This document shows, piece by piece, positions 44,957-53,983 of a stretch of DNA of 64,000 nucleotides. The DNA lies in NCBI RefSeq assembly GCF_008326425.1, contig NZ_AP018929.1, positions 2,184,875-2,248,874 on the forward strand, given 5' to 3'. The notes beneath the pieces were generated by a model. That model searched no databases. It was given only the letters and a program-made list of their open reading frames with translations, and was not told the origin of the DNA. Positions within the stretch are counted from its first letter, which is position 1. The number at the start of each line of letters is the position of its first letter. The translations under genes were made by a program, and so were the position numbers. This DNA comes from Sulfuracidifex tepidarius (lineage in GTDB: Archaea > Thermoproteota > Thermoprotei_A > Sulfolobales > Sulfolobaceae).

Positions 44957-46420
44957 TCAGTCTCTTTTACTCAATAAGATGAAAACTAACATACTAACTA
45001 TTATAGCGATGTACCACCCATAGTCGTAAATTAAAGATAGAGAAGGTAGGACGACTCCTATGAGAGGCACTAGACCTCCTATCAACGTAGAAATAATCGC
45101 GTTTGCGCTAACTCCGTCTTTGTACCAGTATAGTCCCTTTGGAGTGAATAAATCCACTAGCTTCATCTTAGTCCTGTCCAACAACCAGTATTTAGCTATC
45201 ATTACTCCTGCTACAGCACCTAAGGAAGTCCCGATGATATTTAGGGCATCGAAGAGCGACCCAGCATTTGAGTACCATAACCAAGGGACGTATCCTATTC
45301 CAAGCACAGACGCTATCACCGCAGCTTTGTTCCATGTAGAGAACTTCCTTGGGAACAGGCTTATGAGATCGTATATTGGAGATACTAGATTAGCTGCCAC
45401 GTTCACTCCCACCGTTGCAAATATCAAGGTTATACCTAGAATCAAGGTTATCAACGGGTTATGAGTGAAGAGATACATTATGTTCACCGGGTTCACGTAG
45501 TTCGGAGCCTCAGCAATGCTTATTTTGAATGAATAGATCATTGTGGAGACAATCAGCACCACTATGAAAGTGAAAATCACAAATAGAATTGGAAATCCTA
45601 TGGCTTGACCGACTACCTGATCCTTCTGAGTCTTGGAGAACCTTGTGAAGTCCATTATGTTCAGTGCTAACGTTGCGTAGGCCCCAGCTAGGGATGCGAT
45701 CGCAAGAGATACGTCGTTAAAGTTCAAGGACATGCTCGGAGCTACTGAGAAGAGGTTTCCCACCCCGTGAGCCAGTTGGACTCCGTAAATTGCGAGAGCA
45801 CCCAATATGCCCATTATTAGGGGGCCAACTACCAGCTCGAAGTACTTCACTTCCTGCATCCCTTTAAATAGAACTGCAACGTTAATGCTCCAGAATATGA
45901 GAAATGACAGTGCTATGTTTTCAGGCATCCCAAGAACATTGGAGTCCAATGAAGCCCAATAAGGGGAGAAAATGGAGAGTACTGCGTTGATTATTGTACC
46001 GCCTACATATGTCTGCACAGAGAACCAGAATAATGCTACAAACCCCCTCAGGATCACGGGTATCGAGGCTCCTTTAAGCCCGTACATAGACCTCACGCTC
46101 ACTGGAAAAGGTATCCCCCATTTTGCTCCCATGTGCCCATTGAGGAACATGACGACTAACTGAGTACCGTACGCGAGACCGGTTATCAAAAGGGCCCATA
46201 TGGGTCCGAACTCGAAAGTTAACAATGCTGCAATCTCGAATTGTACTATGTTATGGACCATTCCGGCCCAAACTGTAGTGAAATTTACCCACGTCCAGTT
46301 TTTCATGGAGCGAGGAAGGGGTATCAAGTTCCTGTTGTAGAAAGTCTTAGGTACGGTCTCAGACGTCTGTCCGTAGTCTGAGACGTCCAATTTAACTTCG
46401 TTTTCTATGTTTGACTCCAT
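44957..46420 (-). CDS. NCS1-family permease (paralogue 2)
   Basis: A 487-residue twelve-span carrier, colinear with the permease at 4712: WVNFTTVWAGMVHNIVQFE, GHMGAKWGIPFPVSVRSMYG, DFTRFSKTQKDQ and AGVMIAKYWLLDRTKMKLVD. NCS1 carriers move nucleobases, hydantoins or allantoin. ATG at 46420 is chosen over 46534 since ATTTTTTATC lies about 25-35 nt upstream. It diverges from the GlcD-like oxidase at 46623 over a 202-bp gap, suggesting that the oxidase acts on the imported compound. Confidence 0.9.
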   Translation of the reverse strand: MESNIENEVKLDVSDYGQTSETVPKTFYNRNLIPLPRSMKNWTWVNFTTVWAGMVHNIVQFEIAALLTFEFGPIWALLITGLAYGTQLVVMFLNGHMGAKWGIPFPVSVRSMYGLKGASIPVILRGFVALFWFSVQTYVGGTIINAVLSIFSPYWASLDSNVLGMPENIALSFLIFWSINVAVLFKGMQEVKYFELVVGPLIMGILGALAIYGVQLAHGVGNLFSVAPSMSLNFNDVSLAIASLAGAYATLALNIMDFTRFSKTQKDQVVGQAIGFPILFVIFTFIVVLIVSTMIYSFKISIAEAPNYVNPVNIMYLFTHNPLITLILGITLIFATVGVNVAANLVSPIYDLISLFPRKFSTWNKAAVIASVLGIGYVPWLWYSNAGSLFDALNIIGTSLGAVAGVMIAKYWLLDRTKMKLVDLFTPKGLYWYKDGVSANAIISTLIGGLVPLIGVVLPSLSLIYDYGWYIAIIVSMLVFILLSKRD

Positions 46421-46622
46421 AGGTCTCACACTGATAAAGTGATAAAAAATATTGCACGACTTTAGTTTAAACTTTTTAAAAGTTATTTTAAATATTAGTA
46501 AATTCTTTATATATTTACCTACTCTTTTTAGCAATATTTTAAGAACATTTTCATTGAAACTTTGGAAAATATACCATTTTTACGTGAACAGTACTTTTAA
46601 AGACAGGGGATTACTTAACTTT

Positions 46623-47807
46623 ATGGAGAGACTTTCCAAGTTTCTAATGAAGGAAGGAATAGAATATAGTTCCCATGGGGACTACGGAGATTGGAGCTGG
46701 ACTTCTCCGGTTCTTTCCGAAATAAAGGGAAAAGAACCATCTCTCATCGTTTTTCCGAAGAATGAGGAAGAGGTAATCAAGATTGTTGAGGTAATAAGAG
46801 AAGAACACGTCCCCCTAGTCCCGCGTGGAAAGGGTTTCAATAACGTAGGAGGTCTCATACTGAACAAGGAGAACTCAGTCATCCTTGAGACTACAAAGAC
46901 GAGCTGGATTACAGAGAATGAGAATCACGTACAGTTAGGCCCGGGAACACCTTATTATAGTAAGGGTAAATTCACCTTCAATCCCAGGGTATATCCATCC
47001 ACTTTCGAAAGGGAGGTTACAGTCGGAGGAAACTTCTGCGGTGGAGCTTACGGCATAGGGTCTTACAGATACGGACCTAATTGGGACCAGGTCTTGAGGA
47101 TCAGAATGGTGAACCCTAAAGGTAGACTAGTGACTTTGGAGGGCGAAGACACTAAGGTTGCTGCACATGCCATGGGTACTACTGGGATAGTTACATGGTT
47201 GGAGATCATGAGAAACCCGCAGAAAATATTACCTTTTCTGTATTTTTTTGATAATATTATTGAATTAGAGAAATTTTTGATGAGGGCTTACGATGAGGCG
47301 TTACCTTTCTATCACCTGAGCGCCCTCTCCCCTTCAGCTATGAACTACATCTTCGGTCTGGACGGTAGATGGGGTCTACTAGGCGCTGTTGAGGAAGACG
47401 TAGTGGAAGAGGTACCAAAAGGAGCGGACGGAAAGGAAATATGGCGTAAGAGAAGTCTATTCAACAGTGGAATGGTGGAATACTTCATAGAGAAAGGAGA
47501 AAGGCCTTTCTACACAGTTTACAAGGTAGATGTAGATCAGGTATCTGAATTCATATCTAAAGCTGGAGCAGAGGTCAAGTCTCCCATGTTTGAAATGAAC
47601 CTTACGAACGAAGGCAAGGCTAGGATACTCACCATCTCCTCTGTCCCTTTCCACGTGGACTTCTATGGGGATTCTTTGTTTAACGTGAACTCTCCTTACA
47701 TTAACAACAGAGTCACGCCATCACACCTGAACAAGATCAAGATGTATAAGAGGCTTTACGACAAGGAAGACTTGTTCAACCCAGGGAAAATCAGATTTGA
47801 TAAGTAA
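46623..47807 (+). CDS. GlcD-like FAD-linked oxidase (paralogue 1)
   Basis: A 394-residue FAD_binding_4 (PCMH) flavoprotein: VPLVPRGKGFNNVGG in the FAD domain, TVGGNFCGGAYGIGSYRYG at the pyrophosphate site, VRMVNPKGRLVTLEG-like segment and GTTGIVTWLEI, with C-terminal AYDKEDLFNPGKIRF-type ending (LYDKEDLFNPGK). The family oxidises alpha-hydroxy acids and similar compounds, usually with an Fe-S partner that is not present here. ATG at 46623 is preferred; GTACTTTTAAAG lies about 26 nt upstream. Two paralogues sit in tandem at 51156 and 52288. Confidence 0.88.
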   Translation: MERLSKFLMKEGIEYSSHGDYGDWSWTSPVLSEIKGKEPSLIVFPKNEEEVIKIVEVIREEHVPLVPRGKGFNNVGGLILNKENSVILETTKTSWITENENHVQLGPGTPYYSKGKFTFNPRVYPSTFEREVTVGGNFCGGAYGIGSYRYGPNWDQVLRIRMVNPKGRLVTLEGEDTKVAAHAMGTTGIVTWLEIMRNPQKILPFLYFFDNIIELEKFLMRAYDEALPFYHLSALSPSAMNYIFGLDGRWGLLGAVEEDVVEEVPKGADGKEIWRKRSLFNSGMVEYFIEKGERPFYTVYKVDVDQVSEFISKAGAEVKSPMFEMNLTNEGKARILTISSVPFHVDFYGDSLFNVNSPYINNRVTPSHLNKIKMYKRLYDKEDLFNPGKIRFDK

Positions 47808-47892
47808 TAATCTTAATGATATTAAAGGGTGTTTTGCTGGGAATTTTGTTCACATATGTCTAGAGAAAAGCTCTTCTGATGAATTGCTCTAG

Positions 47893-49080
47893 CTACACTT
47901 TCCTTGTCCTGAAATATAAGAACAGGATGATGGGGAATGAGGCTCCAATCACTATGGAAACTGAGGCTAGTACACTAAAGTTCTGCGTAACATAGCCTAT
48001 CACTAAAACTGTGGTGAGGAGTTCCATTCCTAATGCGATCAACGATTGAAAGGAATCAGCATATCCCTGGATCTCTGAAGGAACAGACGAGTAGTCTATC
48101 ATGCTCATGTAAGAGGATATGATGGACAAACTGTATCTGGTCATTAAAAGTCCGAGGAAGAAGATCATTGGCGAAATACTTAGAACGGATATGAAAATCA
48201 AGGTCATACAGAGCGATAGAGATGAAAGGAAGAGAAGATAGTAAGTTGAAACTTTCTTCAACCCTCTCCAATACCCTTCTCACGGTTAAGATTGAAATAA
48301 CGTAACAGATCATAACAACAGCGTTGTAGACCGAGTACAGTTGATACAAGTTAGGAGAGTCCCTAAATAAGGCGTAAAAATACATGGACTGCTCTGTGAC
48401 AAGAGGAAGCAGGAAAACCCCCACGGATTCCACGTAGAAGAACTTCCTATTTCTCTTGAGCAGACCGCTGTACGCTGAAATGGCTTGTTTAGTTACCTTT
48501 ATTCCAGATCCATTGAGCCTTTCCCCAACGGGGAAGTTAACGATAAAGTAATGGGAGATCGGGTAGTAGATCGATCCAACTATGAAGTAAAGTGAAAGAA
48601 CCCACTCCCCATATGAACCTATAAGAAAAGACAAGACAGATATCAAAGCCCATCCGAGGACTACTCTCGTCTGATTAACTGGAGATAACGTGATGTACTC
48701 CTTTTCGTCCAGCTTTCCCTTATAGATCAGGCTAGTGAACATTCCTTCATAGGTACCCTTCAGATAGGAGACGAAGAAGAAGCTTAATATCAAGGCAAAT
48801 GTGATGACAGTAATCGGAAGGAGGACCAGCGTTCCTATCGCGAAGTAGAGAAAGGGCACGGCCAATAAGAACAGTATCCTCGCTCTCCTCACATTTTTAA
48901 CGTGGTCTAAAAGGAAGGAAAGGAATTGAGTGAAGACTCCTATCTCTCCCACGAAAGTGAGGAAAAAAGAGGCTATGAAGACGTTCCTATCGATCACATT
49001 GCTCTCGAAAAGGAAGGGTTCTATGATACCCTGTCCCGTGAAGAGGAGAGGGGTGTAAGTCGCTAGAAGTGTCTTTCCAA
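47893..49080 (-). pseudogene. MFS-like membrane protein, frameshifted and 5'-disrupted
   Basis: The frame 48997-48056 gives about nine spans (FIASFFLTFVGEIGVFTQFL ... VYNAVVMICYVISILTVRRV), then switches near 48255 to KVSTYYLLFLSSLSLCMTLI and three more spans to 47893. The reading frame also continues upstream of 48997 (LLATYTPLLFTGQGIIEPFL) until it meets a 29-bp direct repeat at 49052, without a start codon. The protein resembles an MFS carrier of unknown substrate. Both lesions make it a pseudogene or a mis-sequenced gene. Confidence 0.65.
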
Positions 49081-49148
49081 CTCAGATGGCGAAATCAGTA
49101 GGTTTATCTACAGCGTCGGGTGTAAGTCGCTAGAAGTGTCTTTCCAAC
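49052..49148 (+). repeat. 29-bp direct repeats, 67 bp apart
   Basis: GGTGTAAGTCGCTAGAAGTGTCTTTCCAA occurs at 49052-49080 and 49119-49147 (GGTGTAAGTC, then GCTAGAAGTGTC, then TTTCCAA). They flank a 38-bp insert at the 5' end of the broken MFS gene. Confidence 0.85.
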
Positions 49149-49319
49149 CCCTCACGTTTCATGAGCTTCTTGACGTTCTCGAGAGTCTTCCTTCACCGTG
49201 GAGACATGGGTCAGGAAATGAGAAAAAGAAGGTTGTTTTCATGATTCTCCAAGTTGTAATAAAAAAGTTTAGAAAAGCTATAAAAAAATGGGAAAACTAC
49301 ATCCATCTCTCTTTCCACT

Positions 49320-50564
49320 TCACCAGTTCCTGTCACGAGTTGTAATTATCACTACTTCCCCGGCATCAACGTCAGCACGTATTTTCAGGTTCTTCTCGCC
49401 CTGCCTCATAGGGGGAACTCTAACGTAACTGCTGGAGTCACTGTCCACGGCAGATGCCACTCCGACGTCATCAGGTAAATCCAAGGTAAACACTACGTTG
49501 GAGGCGTCTACGTCTATATCTAAAGTCCCCCCTGATGGAAAGCCCAACTTACCTTTGATGTAACTAGCATCGGAATCTATGCTAACTTCCCTACAACCTG
49601 CTAAGTTTAGATCTGCCTTACTACCGTCCGCTTCAATGCTAACCTGCTTTACACTGATATTCACCTCAGCCTTACTACCGTCAACTTCCATGTTAAGTTT
49701 CTCCAGCTCAGGTAGGCTAAGAACCGCACTACAGCCGTCCATTTCGAGCTCCATTTTATCACCCAAGTTCACCTCTGCATCGTCAGGGGAATGACACTCA
49801 ACTTTCAGGTGTGGTTCACCTTGAGTCAGGGTTAAAGTGCTTCCGTTAGCCTCCACGTCACAAGCCTTGGAAGGTTGAATAGGGGAATCGAAAACTGTAG
49901 TTTTCCTCTTTCCGATCGAGAACACACCTTGACCTGATCCGACAGTAGGTAATACAGTAGGTAATCCTGAGAACAGTTTGTCTAGTAGAGAAAAAGTCCT
50001 TAAAATATCACCGTTTGAGGACGTTATTATCCCAACTCTTGACATTTTAGAGGAGATAGATGAACTACACTCGGATGAACAAATCAATACTCCTACGTTG
50101 CTTATCTCATCTACTATTTCTTTCAAATCCTCAGGACTCACCGAGTCATCTATCTTCAATATCCCTATGTTGTCTATCCTCAACTTGTTCTTGTTCTCCT
50201 TTGACGACTTTACGAGATCTGGAGATATTTCATAAACTGCTACGTTGGAAATTCTGATAACGTTTGAAGGAAAGGAGGTGGAGAAGTTCCCTTGATCGCT
50301 TTCCTCTATTACCCCTTTCTCGTCCTTAACTCCTCCTTCGACTTCCGTTATTATTTTGTACGCCCTTATCCCCTCCTCTGTGAGGACATACTCGTCGTTG
50401 ACTTTCTCGATCAAGTCGCCTAGTTTCCTTAAGTGGAACGCTAAAGAAGGGCTGTCCAGTCCCAACTCGTTCATTAAATCCGAAAAGCTAGCCTTTCCTT
50501 TCTCTTTTAGGATTTTGATTGCCTTCCTCCTCGTCTCGTTTGATATTGCTTCGAATATGTCCAT
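49320..50564 (-). CDS. Winged-helix regulator fused to beta-strand repeat domain
   Basis: A 414-residue protein. Residues 1-75 form an ArsR-like winged helix (MDIFEAISNETRRKAIKILK, SFSDLMNELGLDSPSLAFHL). A central part (about 110-215) is rich in Ser/Cys (VLICSSECSSSISSK). Residues 220-414 are repeating beta strands with the recurrent pattern EVDGSKAEVNI/EADGSKADLNL/DSDASYIKG and end VDAGEVVIITTRDRN, resembling the DUF4097 beta-solenoid found in bacterial membrane-stress regulators. No membrane span. It probably senses something through the solenoid. Two direct repeats precede its promoter. Confidence 0.7.
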   Translation of the reverse strand: MDIFEAISNETRRKAIKILKEKGKASFSDLMNELGLDSPSLAFHLRKLGDLIEKVNDEYVLTEEGIRAYKIITEVEGGVKDEKGVIEESDQGNFSTSFPSNVIRISNVAVYEISPDLVKSSKENKNKLRIDNIGILKIDDSVSPEDLKEIVDEISNVGVLICSSECSSSISSKMSRVGIITSSNGDILRTFSLLDKLFSGLPTVLPTVGSGQGVFSIGKRKTTVFDSPIQPSKACDVEANGSTLTLTQGEPHLKVECHSPDDAEVNLGDKMELEMDGCSAVLSLPELEKLNMEVDGSKAEVNISVKQVSIEADGSKADLNLAGCREVSIDSDASYIKGKLGFPSGGTLDIDVDASNVVFTLDLPDDVGVASAVDSDSSSYVRVPPMRQGEKNLKIRADVDAGEVVIITTRDRNW

Positions 50565-50586
50565 ACATGCTAATATTAGAATTTAC

Positions 50587-50629
50587 AAATATAAATTTTC
50601 AAGTAAATTATCATTTATTTTCAAGTAAA
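50587..50629 (-). promoter_or_regulatory. Promoter with 22-bp-spaced direct repeats
   Basis: CAAATATAAAT at 50587-50597 is a TATA box about 24 nt from the start at 50564. ATTTTCAAGTAAA occurs at 50595-50607 and 50617-50629, exactly 22 bp apart (two helical turns), covering the upstream promoter element. This is a good autoregulatory operator candidate. Confidence 0.5.
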
Positions 50630-51155
50630 GGAGAATTTACTCATTCTATTCATAAAGAAATTACCCACAACAGAAGGGCTGGCTGTGTTTCTGACTTCTT
50701 CCTTTCATAAATTAATTTTCATAAATTTATATATAGAGTCATTTCAGTGGATTGACATTTCCTTTATCCTTATAATTAAACGTATGTAAAATAGAAGAAA
50801 TAGTGATATTTTCTTCTTTTGAAAGACTTTACTAAAGTCTGAAAATATAGAATCGGGATTCTACATGGCTAGAATATGCTGTAGTGTTTAGATTCTACTG
50901 GCAAAGATGTTTTGCGTACAACGTCTCATGAAATTGAGCTATTCTATTAAAGTACCGTACAACGTCTCATGAAATTGAGCTATTCTATTAAAGTACGACG
51001 AAGTTATCAGGGGAAACATCATGAAAGTTTTTTACATACAAATTATAATATTTTATCAATTATATAATAATGGTATTGAAAACAGGGGTACTAAGTTTAA
51101 GGAAGCTCATCAATTCTTTGCGGTTGAAGATAGAAAAAAATGGTAAAAATACGAT
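50630..51155. other. Intergenic region
   Basis: AT-rich with a second short tandem motif (TTTCATAAATT at 50703 and 50717) and the perfect 41-bp tandem duplication described separately. No gene seen. Confidence 0.45.
50915..50996. repeat. Perfect 41-bp tandem duplication
   Basis: CGTACAACGTCTCATGAAAT followed by TGAGCTATTCTATTAAAGTAC runs 50915-50955 and again without spacing 50956-50996, with no mismatches. Each unit begins with CGTAC and ends with GTAC, so a slippage or recombination at the shared GTAC is likely. Confidence 0.9.
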
Positions 51156-52256
51156 CTAGAACTTCACCTTTCCGGGGTTGAAGAGGTCCTCCTTGTCGTA
51201 AGCCCTCTTGTACCACAATATCTTCTGCAAGTGGTCCCTTGAAAGCCTGGAGTTGAGATAAACGTCGTCAACGTCAAATGTGGACTTCCCAAGAAACCGC
51301 TTAAGGGACTCCATGGTTTCCCTCCCTCTGACCATAAAGTCTAGATGGGCCTTGAAATCGTTTGCGAACTCTACTTCAATTACGGGATCGAACTTAGAGG
51401 ACTCCATCACAACGCCGCTGAATTCCCTCAATGGCAGGTGATATGTGGTGTAATCGTAGCTTTCAAAGTTCTCCCTGTAAGCTCCGGCGAAGAACCTGTC
51501 CCTGTTCTCCCAAAGGAAGGTTCCGTCTGAGCCTTTCACGTCTACGTCTTTGTCTTTCTCCCAAGCTAAAACCAAGTGCCACTTTTCAGGCCCAACAGTC
51601 ATCCTGGAGATCTCGGGCGACCTGAGCACCATGTGATAGAGAGGGGGTAACTCCTCGTAAAGTTTCACCGTGAATGACGAAGCTTCTTTAAATTCATTGA
51701 AAGTAACGACGCGGGACTCTATGGGGAGGTTCTCTCTAGTCATGACCCTGAGCTTTGTTACTATGCCCGTGGTGCCCTCAGCGTGAGCAGCTACCTTCAC
51801 GTCTCCTCCCCTGAGGGTGACCAGTTTTCCCTTGGGGTTGACCATCCTGACCTCTGTGACCTGATCCCATGAGATCCCGTACTCCAAAGACCCTATCCCC
51901 CAGGACCCACCGCAGAAGTTTCCACCCACGGTGGCGTACTTCCAGAGAGTAGGGTAAACCCTAGCGTTAAACTTGTATCTTGCTCCCGCATCTACGATGA
52001 CCTCCATCTTCCTGCTTTCAATTTTGTCCATATTCCTCATATCGATCATCACCCCTCCCAGTGTCACATATATTCCCCTTGCACTGCTCACCCCTCCACC
52101 TCTTGGAACCAAGGGGACGTGTTCCTGGAGTGCTACCTCCACTATTTTGACAACGTCCTCCTCGCTCCTTGGGTAAGCTACGACATCAGGTAACTTGCCG
52201 ACCTCCTTGTCCAATCCCTTGACTGCAGAGAGCCTATCCTCCATGGAGAAAGACAA
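51156..52256 (-). CDS. GlcD-like FAD-linked oxidase (paralogue 2)
   Basis: A 366-residue FAD_binding_4 protein: LPDVVAYPRSEEDVVKIVEV, VPLVPRGGGVSSARGIYVTLGG in part, TVGGNFCGGSWGIGSLEYG and VNPKGKLVTLRGGDVKVAAH, closing AYDKEDLFNPGKVKF. It is about 40 residues shorter at the N-terminus than its neighbour; the start is TTG at 52256 or ATG at 52244, and codons back to a stop near 52300 suggest some truncation. It follows paralogue 3 by 31 bp in the same operon and shares an identical 124-bp segment with it. Substrate and electron acceptor are unknown. Confidence 0.85.
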   Translation of the reverse strand: MSFSMEDRLSAVKGLDKEVGKLPDVVAYPRSEEDVVKIVEVALQEHVPLVPRGGGVSSARGIYVTLGGVMIDMRNMDKIESRKMEVIVDAGARYKFNARVYPTLWKYATVGGNFCGGSWGIGSLEYGISWDQVTEVRMVNPKGKLVTLRGGDVKVAAHAEGTTGIVTKLRVMTRENLPIESRVVTFNEFKEASSFTVKLYEELPPLYHMVLRSPEISRMTVGPEKWHLVLAWEKDKDVDVKGSDGTFLWENRDRFFAGAYRENFESYDYTTYHLPLREFSGVVMESSKFDPVIEVEFANDFKAHLDFMVRGRETMESLKRFLGKSTFDVDDVYLNSRLSRDHLQKILWYKRAYDKEDLFNPGKVKF

Positions 52257-52287
52257 GGGTACGTCTATTTTCCTGAACGCATCTACG

Positions 52288-53505
52288 TTATACGTCCAAC
52301 CTCACCTTTCCGGGGTTGAAGAGGTCCTCCTTGTCGTAAGCCCTCTTGTACCACAGTATCCTGTGCAAATGATCGGGTTTCAATCTATCGTTAATATGAA
52401 TGCTATTCAAGTTGAAGTTGGTCCCTCCCAAGATCTCACCTACCTTTCTATAAACCGAGGGAGAGTCGGTCAAGATGAAAGGGTGTGACGACCTTCCAAC
52501 GTCGAACTCCACGTCTGCTATCATGGCTTCTGTCTCTGAGACCTTCGTGAGTTTATCTAAGGTTTCCTCCAGAGGGATGTCCTTCACCATGTAATACATC
52601 CTCCTCTTAAAGGCTCCCATGGCTGTCGTTATCGTACCACCGAAGAAGAGGAACCTCTTCTCCCAGATCCTCGCACCGGCCTCAGCGTTCCCTGAAGGGC
52701 ATTCCTCTTCACACACTACAAGCAAGTTCCACTTTTCAGTTGACACTCCCGTGATGTTCTCGGACAGTTTAGACATCTGAGGGGATCTGAGGGTCACGTG
52801 ATATACTGAGTAGTCTCCGTCGAAGAGCTTCTCCACGAAGTTAAGCGATTCCCTCAACGAGTCAAACTCTATCATCACCGGGTTCTCCCTTCTCTCTCTA
52901 GTCATGACCCTGAGCTTTGTTACTATGCCCGTGGTGCCCTCAGCGTGAGCAGCTACCTTCACGTCTCCTCCCCTGAGGGTGACCAGTTTTCCCTTGGGGT
53001 TGACCATCCTGACCTCAAGGACGTGATCCCAGTTTCTACCGTACTTGAACTCCCCAACTCCTCCAGACCCACCGGAGAAGAACCCTCCTACCGTTGCGCC
53101 CTCACTGAATGTGGAGGGATATACCCTAGGCGAGAACAACATTTTCCCTTCCCTGGAGAAGGGAGTCCCGGCCCCTACAACAACGTCTTCGTAGTTCACC
53201 GTCAGAGAGTCCAGTAGAGTCATATCAACTATTACGCCACCTTTCATAGGTATTACGCCACCAACATTGTTCTTTCCTCCTGCCCTAGGGATAAGGGGTA
53301 GGTGTTCCTGGAGTGCTATCTCCACTATTTTGACGACGTCCTCCTCGCTCCTTGGGTAAGCAACTAGGTCCGCTTTATGGACCTTCATCTCCTCCAGAAG
53401 GAATGGCGAGGTATGGCTGAAGTCCCTTGATTTCTCCGTGACGGTCTTGGGATCGTCTGTGATTTTCACCTCATCCCTGAGGGCTTTGATAAGGTTGTTA
53501 ATCAT
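52288..53505 (-). CDS. GlcD-like FAD-linked oxidase (paralogue 3)
   Basis: A 405-residue paralogue with an N-terminal TVTEKSRDFSHTSPFLLEEM lead, DLVAYPRSEEDVVKIVEIAL, LIPRAGGKNNVGG, GATVGGFFSGGSGGVGEFKYG in part and VRMVNPKGKLVTLRGGD. The C-terminal AYDKEDLFNPGKVRL is common to all three copies. TTATAAAATAATAAATCG lies about 26 nt before the ATG, so this is the first gene of the pair. Like the others it has no adjacent Fe-S partner gene. Oxidation of an alpha-hydroxy acid or similar product of amide breakdown is inferred. Confidence 0.88.
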   Translation of the reverse strand: MINNLIKALRDEVKITDDPKTVTEKSRDFSHTSPFLLEEMKVHKADLVAYPRSEEDVVKIVEIALQEHLPLIPRAGGKNNVGGVIPMKGGVIVDMTLLDSLTVNYEDVVVGAGTPFSREGKMLFSPRVYPSTFSEGATVGGFFSGGSGGVGEFKYGRNWDHVLEVRMVNPKGKLVTLRGGDVKVAAHAEGTTGIVTKLRVMTRERRENPVMIEFDSLRESLNFVEKLFDGDYSVYHVTLRSPQMSKLSENITGVSTEKWNLLVVCEEECPSGNAEAGARIWEKRFLFFGGTITTAMGAFKRRMYYMVKDIPLEETLDKLTKVSETEAMIADVEFDVGRSSHPFILTDSPSVYRKVGEILGGTNFNLNSIHINDRLKPDHLHRILWYKRAYDKEDLFNPGKVRLDV

Positions 53506-53884
53506 ATTATGATATTCGATTTATTATTTTATAAATATTTAAACAATATTTCTGGTATGTATTTAGAATCATTTGAACAATAATAAAAACTTATCCAGTA
53601 TATTGATCAGCTAGAATCGAGAAAGTTAAAAAGTCTAAAGAATGGAGAAAATCATGTGTGGAGAAATTTCTCCTGACTACAGATAGAGACAAAGTAAGTT
53701 AAGAAGAACGGGAAGCTCGCAGAGAGTCTATAGTTACTCATCTCTACACAAAATAGGCTCTTCATGACTAAATCAAGAAAAAAATTATTCAAGGTAGGGT
53801 ATGTCCAGCTCTTATCAGAGGTGAGAAAGTTGTCCTCTGCTCGGCATCATGTTTTCCTTATTCCATTGAAGATTGTCGATAGCC
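53506..53884. other. Intergenic region
   Basis: About 380 bp of AT-rich sequence between the oxidase pair's promoter and the small membrane gene. No repeats or reading frames of note. Confidence 0.4.
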
Positions 53885-53983
53885 TCAATTTTTTGACACC
53901 TTCCTGATCAACTTTACCATGAGATAGGCTACAACTCCCATCAACAACACAACGCCCCCAGCCAAGAGTTGATCTTCAATCAT
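53885..53983 (-). CDS. 32-residue single-span membrane peptide
   Basis: ATG at 53983 overlaps the amidohydrolase stop by 8 bp and encodes MIEDQLLAGGVVLLMGVVAY then LMVKLIRKVSKN. An acidic start, one 16-18-residue hydrophobic helix and a basic tail give a clean N-out/C-in membrane peptide. Translational coupling to the dihydropyrimidinase-like gene suggests a partner or membrane anchor. No family is recognised; it is too short for ordinary gene finders. Confidence 0.55.
   Translation of the reverse strand: MIEDQLLAGGVVLLMGVVAYLMVKLIRKVSKN

Noticed and set aside
49052-49148. Second CRISPR array
   Set aside because: Only two copies of the repeat with a 38-bp insert, inside a broken gene, and no similarity to the CRISPR repeat at the left edge.
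49136-49345. 69-residue plus-strand frame
   Set aside because: Begins in the 29-bp direct repeat and lacks any coding character or promoter.
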